Source of the DNA: Candidatus Manganitrophaceae bacterium
GTDB lineage: Bacteria > Nitrospirota > Nitrospiria > SBBL01 > Manganitrophaceae
DNA: 5,801 nucleotides
NCBI GenBank assembly: GCA_004297235.1
Contig: SCUR01000090.1
Location: 1-5,801, forward strand
Direction of reading: 5' to 3'
Shown here one piece after another: positions 4,980-5,801 of the stretch. Under the pieces are notes generated by a model. It searched no databases. It saw nothing but the letters and a program-made list of their open reading frames with translations, and was not told the origin of the DNA. Position numbers and translations under genes: made by a program. Numbering within the stretch: the first letter of the stretch is position 1; each line of letters begins with the position of its first letter.

Positions 4980-5801
4980 ATGCCATACATCACCGTCGAC
5001 AGAGAAAACTCCGGGAATATTGATCTCTACTATGAGGACCACGGTTTGGGTCAACCGGTCGTGCTGGTGCACGGCTGGCCGCTGAGCGGCGCCTCGTGGG
5101 AGAAGCAGGTGCCGGCACTGCTCGACGCTGGGTATCGGGTCATCACCTACGACCGCCGGGGCTTCGGCAAATCGAGCCAACCGGCGTCGGGGTACGACTA
5201 CGACACCCTCGCGGGAGATCTCTACAAGCTGATTATGAATCTCGACCTGCACGATGTCACCTTGGTCGGCTTCTCCATGGGGGGCGGCGAGGTCGCGCGT
5301 TATCTCGGTGTACACGGAAGTCAGCGGGTCGGGAAGGCGGTCTTCATCTCGGCGGTGCCTCCTTTCTTGCTCAAGACGCCGGATAATCCGGAAGGGGTCG
5401 AGGCCGGCGCCTTCGAGGCGATCAAGCAGGCGATCGCCGCCGACCGCCCGGCGTTCCTCTCCAAGTTTCTTACCGATTTCTATAACGTCGATATCTTCGG
5501 GGGTGAGAGGGTCAGCGATCAAGTCGTCTCGCTCAGTTGGAATGTTGCCGCGGAGGCCTCGCCGAAGGGGACGCTCGATTGCGTTTCAGCGTGGGGAACC
5601 GACTTTCGGAACGATCTGAGAAAGATCGACATCCCGACGCTGGTGATCCATGGCGATGACGACCGGATCATCCCGTTCTCCGCCTCCGGGAAACGGATAC
5701 CGGAATGTGTGAAGGGAGCGAAGCTGATCGTGGTGGAAGGGGGACCGCACGGCCTCCACTGGACGCATGCGGAGAGAGTCAATCGCGAGCTGCTCGATTT
5801 T
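4980..5801 (+). CDS. Alpha/beta hydrolase, non-heme chloroperoxidase type (3' end cut off)
   Basis: The frame is open from ATG 4980 to the window edge: 274 codons without a stop. Known family members are about 270-280 residues, so only the last few residues are probably missing. The start has AAGGAG at 4966-4971 with an 8-base spacer. The alpha/beta hydrolase marks are all present: oxyanion-hole motif VHGWPLSG (30-37), YDRRGFGKS (57-65), nucleophile elbow GFSMGG with S99, HGDDDRIIP (224-232) with D228, and GGPHGLHWTH with H257. The HGWPLSG and GFSMGGGE wording is typical of cofactor-free haloperoxidases, which are serine hydrolases/esterases that can form peracids in the presence of peroxide and organic acid. 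No signal peptide is visible, so it should be cytoplasmic. The true substrate cannot be told from sequence; esterase or lactonase activity is as likely as halogenation. Confidence 0.92.
   Translation, partial: MPYITVDRENSGNIDLYYEDHGLGQPVVLVHGWPLSGASWEKQVPALLDAGYRVITYDRRGFGKSSQPASGYDYDTLAGDLYKLIMNLDLHDVTLVGFSMGGGEVARYLGVHGSQRVGKAVFISAVPPFLLKTPDNPEGVEAGAFEAIKQAIAADRPAFLSKFLTDFYNVDIFGGERVSDQVVSLSWNVAAEASPKGTLDCVSAWGTDFRNDLRKIDIPTLVIHGDDDRIIPFSASGKRIPECVKGAKLIVVEGGPHGLHWTHAERVNRELLDF

Noticed and set aside
879..4997. Nuclease and hydrolase both begin MPY-[VI]-T-[IV]
   Set aside because: The proteins belong to unrelated families and the similarity covers only six residues with different codons, so it is coincidence.

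Overview
The window reads as chromosomal sequence from a GC-rich, probably Gram-negative bacterium. The evidence is a typical lipobox lipoprotein built on bacterial Ig-like and parallel beta-helix modules, clear AGGAG-type ribosome binding sites and short spacers between genes. I cannot name the genus. A Nitrospirota- or Desulfobacterota-like source would fit the style of the large lipoprotein, but that is a guess. The leftmost ~500 bases are distinctly AT-richer (about 41% GC by hand count over 1-300, against high 60s in a line sampled from the lipoprotein gene) and may have a different history.

Layout, left to right, with all supported genes on the + strand: (1) the 3' end of an unrecognised gene with a duplicated 11-residue motif (to 270); (2) a gene-poor stretch, then a 66-residue two-helix membrane protein (504-704); (3) a leader with a strong terminator-like hairpin (786-864), immediately followed by the ribosome binding site of a YqaJ/lambda-exonuclease-type PD-(D/E)XK nuclease (879-1463); (4) a 122-base spacer that can fold as an H-type pseudoknot (1499-1555), followed by a DUF1801/YdhG-like protein (1586-2032); (5) a GC-rich spacer carrying a good sigma70-type promoter (TTGACA-18-TATAAC), then a 752-residue lipoprotein with two Ig-like domains, a DUF1565-type segment and ten ~25-residue beta-helix repeats (2257-4515); (6) 464 bases without a supportable gene but with a terminator-like hairpin; (7) an alpha/beta hydrolase of the non-heme chloroperoxidase type with an intact catalytic triad, running off the right edge (4980-5801).

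The genes do not form an obvious single pathway. They look like a row of mostly separate transcription units: one nuclease of phage ancestry without its usual annealing partner, one small conserved-domain protein, one surface lipoprotein and one soluble hydrolase. The most interesting material is non-coding: the leader hairpin that transcription of the nuclease gene apparently must cross, and the pseudoknot candidate just upstream of the DUF1801 gene. I found no CRISPR array, tRNA, rRNA or complete insertion sequence.
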